A DNA stretch of 64,000 bases from Macrobrachium rosenbergii. Lineage: Eukaryota > Arthropoda > Malacostraca > Decapoda > Palaemonidae. The stretch lies in assembly GCF_040412425.1 (NCBI RefSeq), contig NC_089766.1, forward strand, positions 51,814,372-51,878,371, in the 5' to 3' direction. Each line of letters opens with the position of its first letter. The stretch's first letter is position 1. Below are positions 23,917 through 34,870 of the stretch, piece by piece. The notes under the pieces were generated by a model. It made no database searches. It was not told the DNA's origin and saw nothing but the letters and a program-made list of their open reading frames with translations. The translations under genes and the position numbers were made by a program.

Positions 23917-23949
23917 GGTTCTCCCGAAGGAAACTTCTGAGGAAGCCAT
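23860..23949 (-). CDS. gene 1 exon 1 (signal peptide)
   Basis: The exon encodes MKVLVVFALLVCLIASEAK from the ATG at 23916 and ends AAAG/GTAAGT. The frame stays open to an upstream ATG at 23949 (MASSEV...). The TATA box lies only 27 bp upstream of that first ATG, so the mRNA should begin near it; the second ATG is therefore the likelier start. The counterpart in gene 2 is 57766-57677, identical in length. Confidence 0.75.
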
Positions 23950-23975
23950 TGCTGTGGTTTGGCAGAGTCGAGCCT

Positions 23976-23985
23976 CCTTATATAC
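23976..23985 (-). promoter_or_regulatory. TATA box of gene 1
   Basis: The minus strand reads GTATATAAGG, 27 bp upstream of the first in-frame ATG and about 60 bp upstream of the second. The same word sits at exactly the same distance in gene 2 (57793-57802). Confidence 0.8.
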
Positions 23986-24212
23986 GGCGAAGGCAGTTCT
24001 GCATCGCACATCAAGGACAAATCTTAGTCATCAAATTTTTTATTTTATTCTATTCAGGAAGCGCGAAATTGTATGTTAGGAGAAAATTTTAGCGTGCCGA
24101 ACAGCAAATTACATGCTTCACTGGTGTCTCTCGCCTGAGGATAACGAGAGAAGAATCGAAGTTATTGAACGGAGAAGAAGTCTGTACTTTTCTTAGCCAT
24201 CTGGATAACTGA
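23986..24212 (-). promoter_or_regulatory. conserved 5' flank of gene 1
   Basis: About 230 bp upstream of the TATA box aligns with the flank of gene 2 (57803-58023). The similarity includes AAATCAAGGACAAATC-like words next to the TATA box and ends sharply at GATAACTGACG in both copies. It presumably holds the shared promoter, but I cannot name binding sites. Confidence 0.5.
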
Positions 24213-24343
24213 CGAGTCCAGTGTTGCCACCTCAGGTTTTTAAGTAGTACCATATTCTCCCCCTAAAGTGTACCAAATAAAAGCAAAAAGTACCAAATTT
24301 GGCAAAGTTGTCGAATCATATCTTCAAATTGACCTACCTTGAA

Positions 24344-26590
24344 TTAAATATGAATATTTTCGTTCTCCTTAGTAGGCCTGTTTGTAAACACCAGGGATCT
24401 CTCATTCGTATTTTTAATATTTGTTGATGGTTGCCATGATTTACAGTCTGATTCGTGGATTAATGCTTTGCTGTATAACAAAACATTCACTGTTTCTTTC
24501 TGGGACCTTGATCGCTGCTTAGTCTTATAGAGGGTAACAAGAGAGAAAAAAATCCTTTCAGCTGCTTCTGAAGATTGAGGAAGGGACATTAAATTAATCA
24601 TTAAATTCGGTAATATGTTTTTAAATCTCAACTCAAACCAACATTTTCCTTAGAAACAGCCGACCAAAACGTTTCAGGGTTAGTTTCATCAAAAAGAGAT
24701 AAGTCAAATAAAGTCAGCTCTCTCCATTCCTTATTCCTCCGAAGGGGGGGCATTGCCGTCAGTGAACCTCATGTGGTGCACTGTAGGCATTACTTAAGGT
24801 TCTAGCTGTAATCCCCTTTGTTCCTCTTACTGTACCTCCTTTCATATTCCCTTTCTTCCATCTTACTCTCTACCCTCTCCTAACAATTGACTCATAGTGC
24901 AACCGAGAGGTTTTCCTCCTGTTACACCTTTCAAGCCCTTTACTGTCGATTTGCGTTTCAGCGCTGATTGACCTCATAGGTCCCAGTGCTTAGCCTCTGG
25001 CCTAAATTCTATATTCAATTCAGTTCCATTCCTTATTCAGTTCTTCCCAATCATCTTCCTCAACAATATTTGGGAATTACACTGCCAAAGGAACAATGCT
25101 GGGTGGGTTACCACGACTTACATTGCCTGAATCCAAAGCTTCAAGTAGTTCAAAATTTGCAAACATACCAGAGGCTAAGGAGCGCTTGAACATCTGTTTG
25201 GATAAAGATCTGTAACAATTCAAAGTTTTCACATGGAATTCATGTAAACTTTCCTTGGTTATCCTTGATGTTGATTCTATGCTAATGCTCTCTACCCTTG
25301 TACCACGATATATATCTTTCAGAGGGACATATCTTTCAGAGGAAGATAATTTGAGGAATCATTGACATTCAGTTTACTTATATCCGAATTTTTCAGTGGT
25401 CCTTTCTTCATGAAATTGGTAAGTACAGTATAGCCTTTGCACCACTGTTAATAGAGCCCTTCAGTTTGTATACTCTAAACGATGTTGCTTGAAATTCTAG
25501 ATTCACTTTATTTACTGATGACAGGATAAAAGCTAAAAATGCAAAATACATTTTGGTTACTGGGTTCTGTAATTGCTGTAACACTAAGGAAGCCACAGCT
25601 ATTCCGTCTTCTAATGGTGCTGATGTAAAGTATAATGTAAGTGCTTGCCATTGTTCAAGGATTCTTTTAACCACTTCCTCAAGGACAACCAGCGTGTTGC
25701 CACTGGGATGTAGCAGCCTGTGTGGTTGAATTTTAGGTAATTTCTGAAATTATCCATATTCTGACAGTCTTTTGGGATTATGCATTATGTATGAATATAT
25801 GTTTCTTCCTAATTCGTCTATTCCAGTAGGAAGTTCACGGCAGGCAATGAAGGCACATTTCTTGTTCATTCTTCTATTCCAGTAGGAAGTTCACGGCAAG
25901 CAATGGAGGCACACAAGTACATGGAATGGCAAACACAACCTTGAACAAGTAGATGAGGAAGCTTTAACTGAAGTAATGCTTCTACTCCTCATTTGGCTCC
26001 CATCTTAACACTTGCATTGTCACTTGCAAATCCTACTAAATTTTGCAGGGGTATTCTGTGGGTTTCAAAGAAGTCGATGATTGATTTGTAAATTCCTTGT
26101 GCAGTACAGTCTCCTGTATCCAGTCAAGTTAAAACATTATCCTTTGTTCTTTGGACCCGGATATCATAGAAACGAGTTACTAAGACAAGGTGCTTGGCGG
26201 TTGATGAATCAGTAGACTCATCGATTGTCAGTGAAGACCTTACATTCCTTAGATCAGACGCAAGGGGCCTGAAAATAAGATTTTCCTAGAACTTGGAGAA
26301 AGTTCTCAAATGCTTTTGTGCGTGCACACTTAATTTCTTTTGCAATGGATGAATCTGGACAAACATTTTTAAGAAACACTGGCAAGTGATCCATAATGGC
26401 TCCACAACATTTTATTTCTGCTGCTGCAATCTTTTTCTCAAAGCTTGGGCCGGCTGAAAGAATGACGTGACTTTCCTGGACTCATCTCTGCTTTTCATAT
26501 TCTTTATATGCTTTTCAGTCTTGGGATGTCTTTCAAGTAATCAAGGACGCAAATGGGGTCATTAAGGGGGCCCTCAGAGGATAATTAGGA
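24344..26590 (-). mobile_element. hAT-family transposase relic, lineage 1
   Basis: Read on the minus strand from 26400, several frames give an order typical of BED-type hAT transposases: MDHLPVFLKNVCPDSSIAKE, then ESTDSSTAKHLVLVTRFYDI, then TGDCTAQGIYKSIIDFFET and LQNLVGFASDN, then VKRILEQWQALTLYFTSAPL and LQNPVTKMYFAFLAFIL (25674-25408), and finally the C-terminal dimerisation block LMSLPQSSEAAERIFFSLVT (24631-24344). Frames change repeatedly and a family 2 repeat interrupts it at 24750-25023. It is a dead element. It stands just upstream of gene 1. Confidence 0.75.
24750..25023. repeat. dispersed repeat family 2, copy b (inside hAT relic)
   Basis: Carries the diagnostic words GGTGCACTGTAGGCATTA, GGTTTTCCTCCTGTTACACC and CTCATAGGTCCCAGTGCTTA. 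It is inserted between the C-terminal block and the rest of the hAT relic and so is younger than that insertion. Confidence 0.8.
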
Positions 26591-26845
26591 CCCCTATAAG
26601 CAGTAATCAATTGCCTCAGATCGGCCTTGCTCTTACCCCAGTCAACGTTACCCACCCTCCTCCGATCCGTATGAGAAGGTCTATAATGGGCTCTACGATC
26701 GGGAGGGGGGGGGGGGGACGGGCCCTGGAGAGCCCTACTTCTTTTACATAACATTTTTGTTCACAAAATTGGAAATTGGGGCCCTTTATTGGGCCCCAAA
26801 CTTTCGGGTCCAAATCGTTCACTATTCAACCATTCAAAGTGAAAA

Positions 26846-27131
26846 TTAAGTACACCTTAGCTTAACCAGACCACTGAGGAGCTGATTAACAGCTCTCCTA
26901 GGGAGGGCTGGCCCGAAGGATTAGACTTATTTTACGTGGCTAAGAACCAATTGGTTACCTAGCAGCGGGACCTACAGCTTATGGTGGAACCCGAACCACA
27001 TCATAGCGAGAAATGAATTTCTATCGCCAGAAATACATTCCTCTAATTCTTCAATGGCCGGCTGGAGACTCGAACGCGGGCCCAGCAGAGTGCTAGCCAA
27101 GAACTATACCGACCCGTCCAACGAGGAGCTA
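26846..27131 (-). mobile_element. tRNA-like SINE family 1, copy b
   Basis: A full-length copy in reverse orientation: it starts with the complement of the GGTATACTTAAC tail and ends with the tRNA-like head (CCCGTCCAACGAGGAGC in plus orientation). Confidence 0.85.
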
Positions 27132-27275
27132 TTCAGATTGAAATTCATGGTCGTATTTAACTTTCTTTCCAGATGTCACTTGTTTCATCTTCTGAGAAAT
27201 ATCTCTTGCACTTTTATCAACTTGATACATTAAGAATGTCGCGGAAATATATAGGAAATCTTAAAATAACAAGAC

Positions 27276-27571
27276 CCCGTGTTAGGGGTAGCGCAGTCTG
27301 TGCACCTCATGCGGTGCACTGTAGGCAGTACTTAAGGTTCTTTGCAACGTGCCCTCGGACCCCTAGCTGCAACCCCTTTCGTTCCTTTTACTGTACCTCG
27401 TTTCATATTCGCTTCCATCTTATTTTCCACCATTTGATTCATAGTGCAAGTGAGAGGTTTTCCTCCTGTTACACCTTTCAAACCTTCTTGCTGTCAATAT
27501 CCGTTTCAGTGCTGAATGACCCCATAGGTCCCAGTGCTTGGCCTTTGGCCTGAATTCTACATTCAATTCAA
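27276..27571. repeat. dispersed repeat family 2, copy c
   Basis: Words TGTGCACCTCATGCGGTGCA, CCCCTAGCTGCAACCCC and CCCATAGGTCCCAGTGCTTG, ending in ATTCAATTCAATTC. Confidence 0.8.
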
Positions 27572-29034
27572 TTCAGATAACAAGAAAATGCGGCAGACTG
27601 GCCGTCACAGTTTTCAAACTGAGTACAGGCGTCCTAGTGCAAAGGAATTTCATCCTTATCCATCTGGTAAAATGGACTCAAAACCGCACGACATAATATT
27701 ATGTCCATCTACACCGCACCCATTGCTTCACGTTCGCCTCTCATACGATACGAGTAGGCCTATCTGCCAAGATAGAGTCCTCCTTCAGACATTGAACTCG
27801 TCACTGTATTGAATAACTATAAAAACAGTATCGTCATTATTATTACCAAGTTTAGTCAGAAAGTACCAAATTATGGCATATTTTCGAATAGTGGTACTAT
27901 CAGTACTTGAGAGCAATGAAAGTACCAAATTGTTTGTTATTGAGACACAACAGTTACACATGCATGCCGACAAGAAAATGTCGTTTTTTGCATTTTACTT
28001 TGAACATTCTCCGTGTGTAAATGACGTTTGATGTCTAAGTTTGACAATGTGAAATTCCGTTTGACAGTCGCCAAAACAAAAATGACCGTTCTTCAAAGTA
28101 GGTTGACAATCTCCAAAGAATGACAATTCAGGAAAAATATACTTAACATTTACCAAAAAGGAAATAACAATAAAACAAATCAGTGACAATTAAGCATTTT
28201 TATTTGACAATCTTTAATCTTATTACTTTGCAAATAACCTTTGACAACACTGTTGTTTTACGGAAACACTGACATGCATATCTATGGTAGGAGCACATTG
28301 ATATCTATATAAAATTATATAATACATATAAATGATCTATATACCATTTATTTCTAATCCTATGTAGCTTGATAGTTAATACATTTTATAAGGTATGAAG
28401 TCGAATGTTCATACGGCGACGCACTTAGCTGAGGAGTGGCAAGGCCAAAAGCAATCTCCAAAAAACTGGTTAGCAACCGCTCGCGATAGCCTTGAAGTCT
28501 CACACCATTCCTTTGGGCTGGATGTAAATTGCAGGTACTAACCACATCATTAAGTAATCATCTCAAGCAAGCTTTTTCTAGTTGAAAAACGATTTTCAGT
28601 TGGATTAAGAAAAGGTGGATACGACGGTAGATGTCGAAGAGAGAGGAGAGGAGAGCATTATACTTTATGATTACAGGATAAACGTCTAGATTTATGTCAA
28701 GGTTAAAAGTAAGTCCTTGAAAAATCGGCTTCGTCACAGCTCTGTTGTGCTGTCCATAATAAGCAACGCCGGCACCATCTGATATAGCCGCTGTTCACGT
28801 GATATTGCTACTTCTGGCCGCCAACGCTTTTGGTCTCATTGGTGCGCTGCCTTATGTACTTTTGCTGTACAGTTTGAATCCCATTTCATCTGTTTAGATT
28901 CGATTCACCTGCAAATTCCTTGCGTACATTACGTGGGCATATGATGCTCTTGCGTCGGTAAAAGTTCGTTTCCGTTCCGAACTCCGATTCCACATGAGGG
29001 CTAGTAGGGTACTAAATAGTGATTCGTCTACACT
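27572..29034. other. no gene; holds one arm of a large imperfect inverted repeat
   Basis: 27931-28030 (TTATTGAGACA, TTACACATGCATG, CATTTTACTTTGAAC) is the imperfect complement of parts of 32236-32460. Between 28040 and 28260 the word TTTGACAAT or its variants recurs. Short frames at 27534-27812 and 28360-28545 have no domain. Confidence 0.45.
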
Positions 29035-30160
29035 GTTTCGCCGTGTTTAGTACTAGCCCCTGGGGAATCAAATGTATTTCGCCGTGTTTAGTACTAGCTC
29101 CTGGGGAGGTCAAATGTATTTCGCCGTGTTTAGTGCTAGCCCCTTGGAGGGTCAAATGTATTTTGTCGTGTTAAGCGCTAGCCCCTGGGATGGTCAAATG
29201 TATTTCGCTGTGTTTAGTACTAGCTCCTGGGGAGGTCAAATGTATTTTGCCGTGTTTAGTACTAGCCCCTGGGGGTCAAACGTATTTTGCCGTGTTTAGT
29301 ACTAGCCCCTGGTTGGTCAAATGTATTTCACCGTGTTTAGTGCTAGCCCCTGGGAGGGTCAAATGTATTTCACCGTGTTTAGTGCTAGCCCCTGGGAGGG
29401 TCAAATGTATTTCACCGTGTTTAGTACTAGCTTCTGGGGAGGTCAAATGTATTTTGCCGTGTTTATTACTAGCTCCTGGGGAGATCAGATGTATTTCTCC
29501 ATGTTTAGTACTAGCCCTGGAGAGGTCAAACGTATTTTGCCGTGTTTAGTACTAGCCCCTGGTTGGTCAAATGTATTTCACCGTGTTTAGTGCTAGCCCT
29601 GGGAGGGTCAAATGTATTTCACCGTGTTTAGTGCTAGCCCCTGGGAGGGTCAAATGTATTTCACCGTGTTTAGTGCTAGCCCCTGGGAGGGTCAAATGTA
29701 TTTCACCGTGTTTAGTACTAGCTCCTGGGGAGGTCAAATGTATTTTGCCGTGTTTATTACTAGCTCCTGGGGAGATCAGATGTATTTCTCCATGTTTAGT
29801 ACTAGCCCTGGAGAGGTCAAACGTATTTTTGCCGTGTTTAGTACTAGCCCCTGGTTGGTCAAATGTATTTCGCCGTGTTTAGTGCTAGCCCCTGGGAGGG
29901 TCAAATGTATTTCACCGTGTTTAGTACTAGCTCCTGGGGAGGTCAAATGTATTTTGCCGTGTTTATTACTAGCTCCTGGGGAGGTCAGATGTATTTCTCC
30001 ATGTTTAGTACTAGCCCTGGAGAGGTCAAATGAATTTTGCCATGTTTAGTACTAGCCCATGGGAGGGTCAAATGTATTTTGCCGTGTTTAGTACTAGCTC
30101 CTGGGGAGGTCAGATGTATTTTGCCGTGTTCAGTACTAGCTCCTGTGGGATCAAATGTCG
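29035..30160. repeat. 41/42-bp minisatellite, about 27 units, with higher-order structure
   Basis: The unit is close to CGCCGTGTTTAGTACTAGCC followed by CCTGGGGAGGTCAAATGTATTT. Variant units recur in blocks: the order of units 7-13 is repeated at 13-20, and part of it again at 20-24, so blocks of several units were duplicated together. Because the period is near 42 bases, long open frames (MYFAVFSTSSWGGQ repeated) appear on the plus strand; they have no start context and are by-products. Confidence 0.95.
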
Positions 30161-30537
30161 CTTCAAAGTGCATTTCGCAATATTGAAACTTAGACAAAAT
30201 CCTCAATTATTTACATATACATTATTTTTTATTGTGATAAATATTAGCTTGCAAGAATTATGTCTATAGAATATTTTTTTCATTTTCTTTAGAAGATTCG
30301 AGAAGTGTAATAAAAAATCGAGTTGGGATGTTCTGACCGGAAATGAACATTATCTCTTGCGTCTTTGCTGAGTTCGTTGCGAGTTCCTATTCTCGGTGAG
30401 GTTTCCACACAATTTGAGTGTGGTTAGCGTCACCTCCAAAGCTCTCGACACTGCGGCTTCTGATACCTGGGGTTCATGGGTGAATATTTCTCGTAGACTG
30501 GTATTTAATTCACGTATTGTTGTGGTAGGTTCACAGG
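30161..30537. other. no recognised gene
   Basis: AT-rich spacer between two tandem arrays. The short frames on both strands show no domain. Confidence 0.4.
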
Positions 30538-31164
30538 AAAAAAAGTTACAATTTTGGCTAGGGGAAAAAATCACATTAACTTATGGTGGTCGGTAATAGT
30601 CACAGGAAAAAAGTTACAATTTTGGCTAGGAAAAAAGTCACAGGGGAAAAAAGTTACAATTTTGGCTAGGAAAAAAGTCATAGGGAAAAAAGTCACATTA
30701 ATTTATTGTGGCCGAAAAATTGTCGGGAAAAAAGTCTCAATTTTGGCTAGGAAGAAAGTCACAGGAAAAAAGTCACATAAACTTATGGTGGCCGTTAATG
30801 AAGCCACAGGGAAAAATGTCAGGAAAAAATTCACAATTTTGGCTAGGAAAAAAGTCACAGGGAAAAAAGTCACATTAATTTATAGTGGCCGAAAAAATGT
30901 CAGGAAAAAGTGTCTCAATTTTGGCTAGGAAAAAATTCACAGGAAAAAAATCACATAAACTTATGGTAGCCGTTAATAAAGTCACTGGGAAAAATGTCAG
31001 GAAAAAAGTCGCAGGGAAAAAAGTCACATTACTTTGTGGTGGCTGGTAATAAAGTCACAGGGAAAAATGTCAGGAAAAAAGTCACAATTTCGGCTAGGAA
31101 AAAAGACACGGGAAAAAAGTCACATTAAATTATGGTGCCCGGTATTAAGGTCACAGGGGAAAAA
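30538..31164. repeat. degenerate array of GGGAAAAAAGTCACA words
   Basis: The word GGGAAAAAAGTCACA and variants occur more than 20 times, interleaved with CAATTTTGGCTAGGAAAAA and TTAATTTATGGTGGCCG in a loose period of 100-130 bases. Lysine-rich frames on the plus strand are by-products of this composition. Confidence 0.9.
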
Positions 31165-31290
31165 TCACAATATTTCTTTGGGGGGTCATTATCTTTTTAA
31201 TATTACATCTTTTGTTTATGTTTATACGGCAATCCCCAACGGGCTTGTACTAAACACGCCGCAAAGGTGGATACATACTCGGTTACTGAT
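31165..31290. repeat. segment related to the 209-bp element at 32.5 kb, inverted
   Basis: The complement of 32530-32650 matches here with few differences, including CCCCAACGGGCTTGTACTAA and TTTTGTTTATGTTT. It joins directly to the GTCACAGGGGAAAA array on its left. Confidence 0.75.
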
Positions 31291-32339
31291 TTTTTTTCCT
31301 GTGACTCTTTACCTGGATTCGCTTTGCTTTCCACAAGCAATATCAGAAAGGCAACGAATCCGTCACTCAAGTTCTTTCTGCATTGAATCCTAATTTCTCT
31401 CTCATGTTCCTGCGCTTCTTGATGTTTTCTGATAACTTGATAAGCCATTGTCCGCTCAATTCCCAACTCGCGAGGAGCAGTTAAGAAGTCTTCACCACTC
31501 TTATATTTTACAATGATACGATCCCTAAAAATATCACTGACAATGCGGCAGCATATTCCCGAGATGTATCTAGTTTAATTCTAGTATTACACCAGCCCGG
31601 TTTTTTTTGCCATGCCCCTAGGTTAGGTTAATTTAGGTTAATCTCCATGTCAGTAGTAATTTGGGTGTGGGAAACGTAATGAGATTATTTTCAAGAAAAT
31701 TCTCTGGTTAGTTTTTAAGATATGGCGTTCCGCTCTTTTCAGGGAAAGGTCCCGGGCTATGCAATACTCCGTTGCATCTCGGGAAAATGCAACCGGGCAC
31801 GTACTGGATGTAGTACTACTGTATGTACAGCTTTTTGGGTAACATTCTCACATTGTCTGGGTGAAATTATGGCGTGATCTAGTTCAGCAGTTTGGCAATT
31901 CCTTTTAGCAATTCACTATATTCTTACTTTGTTCGCTAACTTGATGCGAAAATGTTTATTTTGATACATTACCTTATATAATAAACTATTATATTAACAT
32001 GCTAAAATGTCAAAAGTAAAATGAAGATGTTAGAATGAAAACATTAACTGTTAATTCTGAAACAATCGTTCGTCAGACAATTATCAGGATTGTTATTTCA
32101 GTGTTTCAATTGTCAGAAATTGTCTCAGTCAGAAATGTCAATTTATTTTGCAGATTGTTAAAGCAGATGTGAAGAATGTCACACTTTTTTGTTTCATTGT
32201 CATTTTGATAGTAATTATGTCAATTTGCACTGAAGATTGTTCAAAGTAAAACGCAAAATACTATATAAATCGTTCAAAGTGAAATGCAAACTACTATATA
32301 TGCATATTTGATTGTTCACAAGTAGTATTTACACATGAT
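31291..32339. other. no recognised gene; part of an imperfect inverted repeat
   Basis: A minus-strand frame of 87 codons at 31466-31203 has no recognised domain. From 32000 the AT-rich sequence carries many TGTCA words and contains the counterpart of the arm at 27.93-28.03 kb. Confidence 0.4.
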
Positions 32340-33010
32340 TCTTGAGATACATCACTGACACGAATCTGAATAATCATACGTAAATACTATTTGTGAAGAA
32401 TCAAATATGTATATTACTGTTTCTTGTTGACACGCATGTGTAACAAATGTCTCAATAATAAAATATACTTAAATATTCTTTCAGAATAATCGGGATCGTT
32501 CCTAGATAGTGACCCCCAAGGGTTTAACTTTTAACCCGGTATATGTATCAACCTTTGTAGCGTGTTTAGTACAAGCCCGTTGGGGATGACCGTAAAAACA
32601 TAAACAAAAGACTAAATATCATAAAGATGATGACCCCCAAGAAATATTAGTCACAGATAACGACCCCGAAAATCATTGGGGTCACTGCCTAGGAAAGATC
32701 CAATCACTGTAATCACGTATGCAAATGATGTATCCGATTAATGATTCATACGAATGCTGTTTTATGGATAAGTATATACATGTGCGAATGCTGTTTCTGG
32801 TAACCCCTTTCTTGCGTTTATATAGAATGAGAGAATATCCAGTATTCAGGAATACACTTTTATCTTGTGTTCACATCTCTCGCCGTAATTAATTTCATAA
32901 GGACTCTTCAGGCTTTAGGTTAACAGTTCGGTATTACACTATTTCTATTTCGTACTCAGTGAAATTATGTTATTTTTTCATTTATTTATTTATTTATTTT
33001 TTTTTTTCTA
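32340..33010 (+). repeat. duplicated segment shared with 58100-59330
   Basis: Words such as ACTGTTTCTTGTTG, ACGCATGTGTAAC, AATGATTCATACGAATGCTG and CCTTTCTTGCGTTTATATAG occur in the same order at 58100-59120. The two copies differ by insertions: the 209-bp element here, and a 693-bp element in the other copy at 58151. Confidence 0.75.
32493..32701. mobile_element. 209-bp inverted-repeat element (MITE-like)
   Basis: The ends are imperfect inverted repeats of about 24 bp (left GGATCGTTCCTAGATAGTGA, right end complement GGATCTTTCCTAGGCAGTGA, both followed by CCCC). The interior contains AGCGTGTTTAGTACAAGCCC followed by GTTGGGGATGACC, clearly related to the 41-bp minisatellite unit, and TAGTCACAGATAACGACCCC. 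Confidence 0.65.
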
Positions 33011-33051
33011 TCACAGTCATCCTATTCGACTGGGTGGTATTTATAGTGTGG

Positions 33052-33336
33052 GGTAGCCCTTCGTTGGCTGAGTCGGTAGACCTTCAGACTGTCGCTCGAT
33101 GGGCCGGAGTTCAATTCCCGTGGCCGGCTGATGAAGAGTTAGAGGAATTTATTTCTGGTGATAGAAATTCATTTCTCGCTATAATGTGGTTCGGATTCCA
33201 CAATAAGCTGTAGGTCCCGTTGCTAAGTAACCAATTGGTTCTTAGCCACGTAAAATAAGTCTAATCCTTCGGGCCAGCCCTAGGAGAGCTGTTAATCAGC
33301 TCCTCAGTGGTCTGGTAAAACTAAGGTATACTTAAC
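33052..33336 (+). mobile_element. tRNA-like SINE family 1, copy c
   Basis: A full-length copy with a clear tRNA-like head (CTTCGTTGGCTGAGTCGGTA and GAGTTCAATTCCC) and the tail GGTATACTTAAC. A second, headless copy follows about 80 bp downstream. Confidence 0.9.
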
Positions 33337-33418
33337 TTATAGTGTGGGGTTCCGGGTTGAATCCTGCCTCACTTTTTTCAGTATGCGTGCTGTTTCTAGT
33401 AGCACACTCTTTTGCATG

Positions 33419-33630
33419 AGTCCATGAAGAATTAAAGGAATTCATTTCTAGTGATAGAAATTCATTTCTCGTCATAATGTGGTTCGGATTCCACAATAAG
33501 CTGTAGGTCCCGTTGCTAGGTAACCAGTTGGTTCTTAGCCACGTAAAAGAAATCTAATCCTTCGGGCCAGCCCTCTCTAGGAGAGCTGTTAATCAGCTCA
33601 GTGGTCTGGTTAAACTAAGATATACTTAAC
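33419..33630 (+). mobile_element. tRNA-like SINE family 1, copy d, 5'-truncated
   Basis: The head is missing; it begins at TGAAGAATTAAAGGAATTC and runs to AAGATATACTTAAC. It is inserted in the end of the retrotransposon that follows: the copy of this locus at 59.40 kb lacks both SINEs. Confidence 0.85.
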
Positions 33631-34870
33631 TTCAGCGTCTAGTTTTTCCAGATTCCTTTTCAGGGAACTAGGGATCGTGCCTAGTGTTCCTATGATTATG
33701 GGTACAATTTCCACTGGCAAATTCCATATCCTTCTTATTTCGATTTTCAGGTCTTGATACTCATCATCGATTTTCTCTCTTTCACGTCTTCTCTGGTGTC
33801 CCATGGTACTGCGACATCAATGAGTGATACTTTCCTCTTGATTTTGTCAATCAATGTCACGTCTGGTCTATTGGCACGTATCACCCCCTCTGTTCTGATA
33901 CCATAGTCCCAGAGGATCTTTGCCTGATCGTTTTCTATCACTCCCTCAGGTTGGTGTTTCTTGCACAGGCTCCAGTGGAGGGCTTTTGTTGCTAAATCAT
34001 GTCTTTTTTTTTTGTTCTGGTACTGTGCAAGCGCTGGACATTCGCTTGCTGTGTGGTTTATGGTCTCGTCTTTCATATTGTACTTCCTGCACATGGCTGA
34101 GATGTTATTTCCATCTACAGCTCTTTTGATATATCTGGTTCTTAGCGCCTGATCTTGTGCCGCTGTTAGCATTCCTTCTGTTTCCTTCTTGAGTTTTCCC
34201 CTCTGTAGCCATTACCAATTCTTTTGTCTGTCTCATGTACTATCCGTGCATTGGTTTGTTGTGCCATTCCTCTGTTCTGTTTTTCATTCTCCTGTCTCTG
34301 TATATTTCTGGGTCTTCGTCTGCTTTTATCAGTCCTTCCCAGGCACTCCTGAGCCACTCGTCTTCACTGGTTTTCAGATATTTCCCCGTGCCCTGCTCTC
34401 GATGCTGACGCAGTCCTCTATGCTTAGTAGCCCTCTCCCCCCTTCCTTTCGTGTTAATGTATAGTCTGTCTGCATTTGCCCTTGGGTGTAGTGCTTTGTG
34501 TACTGTCATGTGTTTCCTAGTTTTCTGGTCTGTGCTGCGGAGTTCAGCCTTCGTCCACTCCACTACTCCTGCGCTGTATCTGATTGCTGGTAATGCCCAT
34601 GTGTTTATGGCTTTCGTCATGTTTCCGGCCTTGAGTTTTGACATGAGTGCCGCCTTAAGTCTCTGAATATATTCTAATCGCGTCCTTCATCTCTTGGTGT
34701 TTTATATCCTTTCCTTCTATTATTCCCAGGTATTTGTATCCTGTCTCGTCTATGTGGTTGATGATATTCCCGTCTGGTAGCTTTATCCCTTCAGTCCTTG
34801 TAACTTTGCCTTTTTGTATGTTGACCAAGGCGCATTTTTCTATTCCAAACTCCATCATGATGTCCCCAGA
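33631..34870 (-). mobile_element. non-LTR retrotransposon C-terminal region with probable restriction-like endonuclease
   Basis: Read on the minus strand, the frame at 34858-34655 gives the end of a reverse transcriptase (MEFGIEKCALVNIQKGKV, then GYKYLGIIEGKDIKHQEMKD). The frame at 34644-34240 gives INTWALPAIRYSAGVVEWTK and RKHMTVHKALHPRANADRLY. The frame at 34172-33747 has a degenerate CCHC knuckle (MCRKYN...ETINHTASECPALAQ), then ILWDYGIRTEGVIRANRPDV and SLIDVAVPWD, which fits a PD-(D/E)XK restriction-like endonuclease. The last part (33804-33610) ends IIIGTLGTIP. Elements of the R4/Dong/NeSL type have this layout. It is 5'-truncated and frameshifted. Clade assignment is inference. Confidence 0.7.

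Noticed and set aside
24220..28260. hAT terminal repeats (CAGTGTTGCCA at 24220 and the complement TTGACAACACTG near 28243)
   Set aside because: Only about ten bases match, the 8-bp flanks differ, and other repeats lie between; too weak to define the element ends.
29072..30049. Long repetitive frames (MYFAVFSTSSWGGQ units)
   Set aside because: They arise because the minisatellite period is close to a multiple of three; they shift frame with unit length and have no gene context.
29035..30160. CRISPR-like regular repeats
   Set aside because: Units are contiguous without unique spacers, and the genome is eukaryotic.
33052..33150. tRNA gene
   Set aside because: The head has A- and B-box-like words but no cloverleaf, and it continues into the body of a repeated SINE present seven times.
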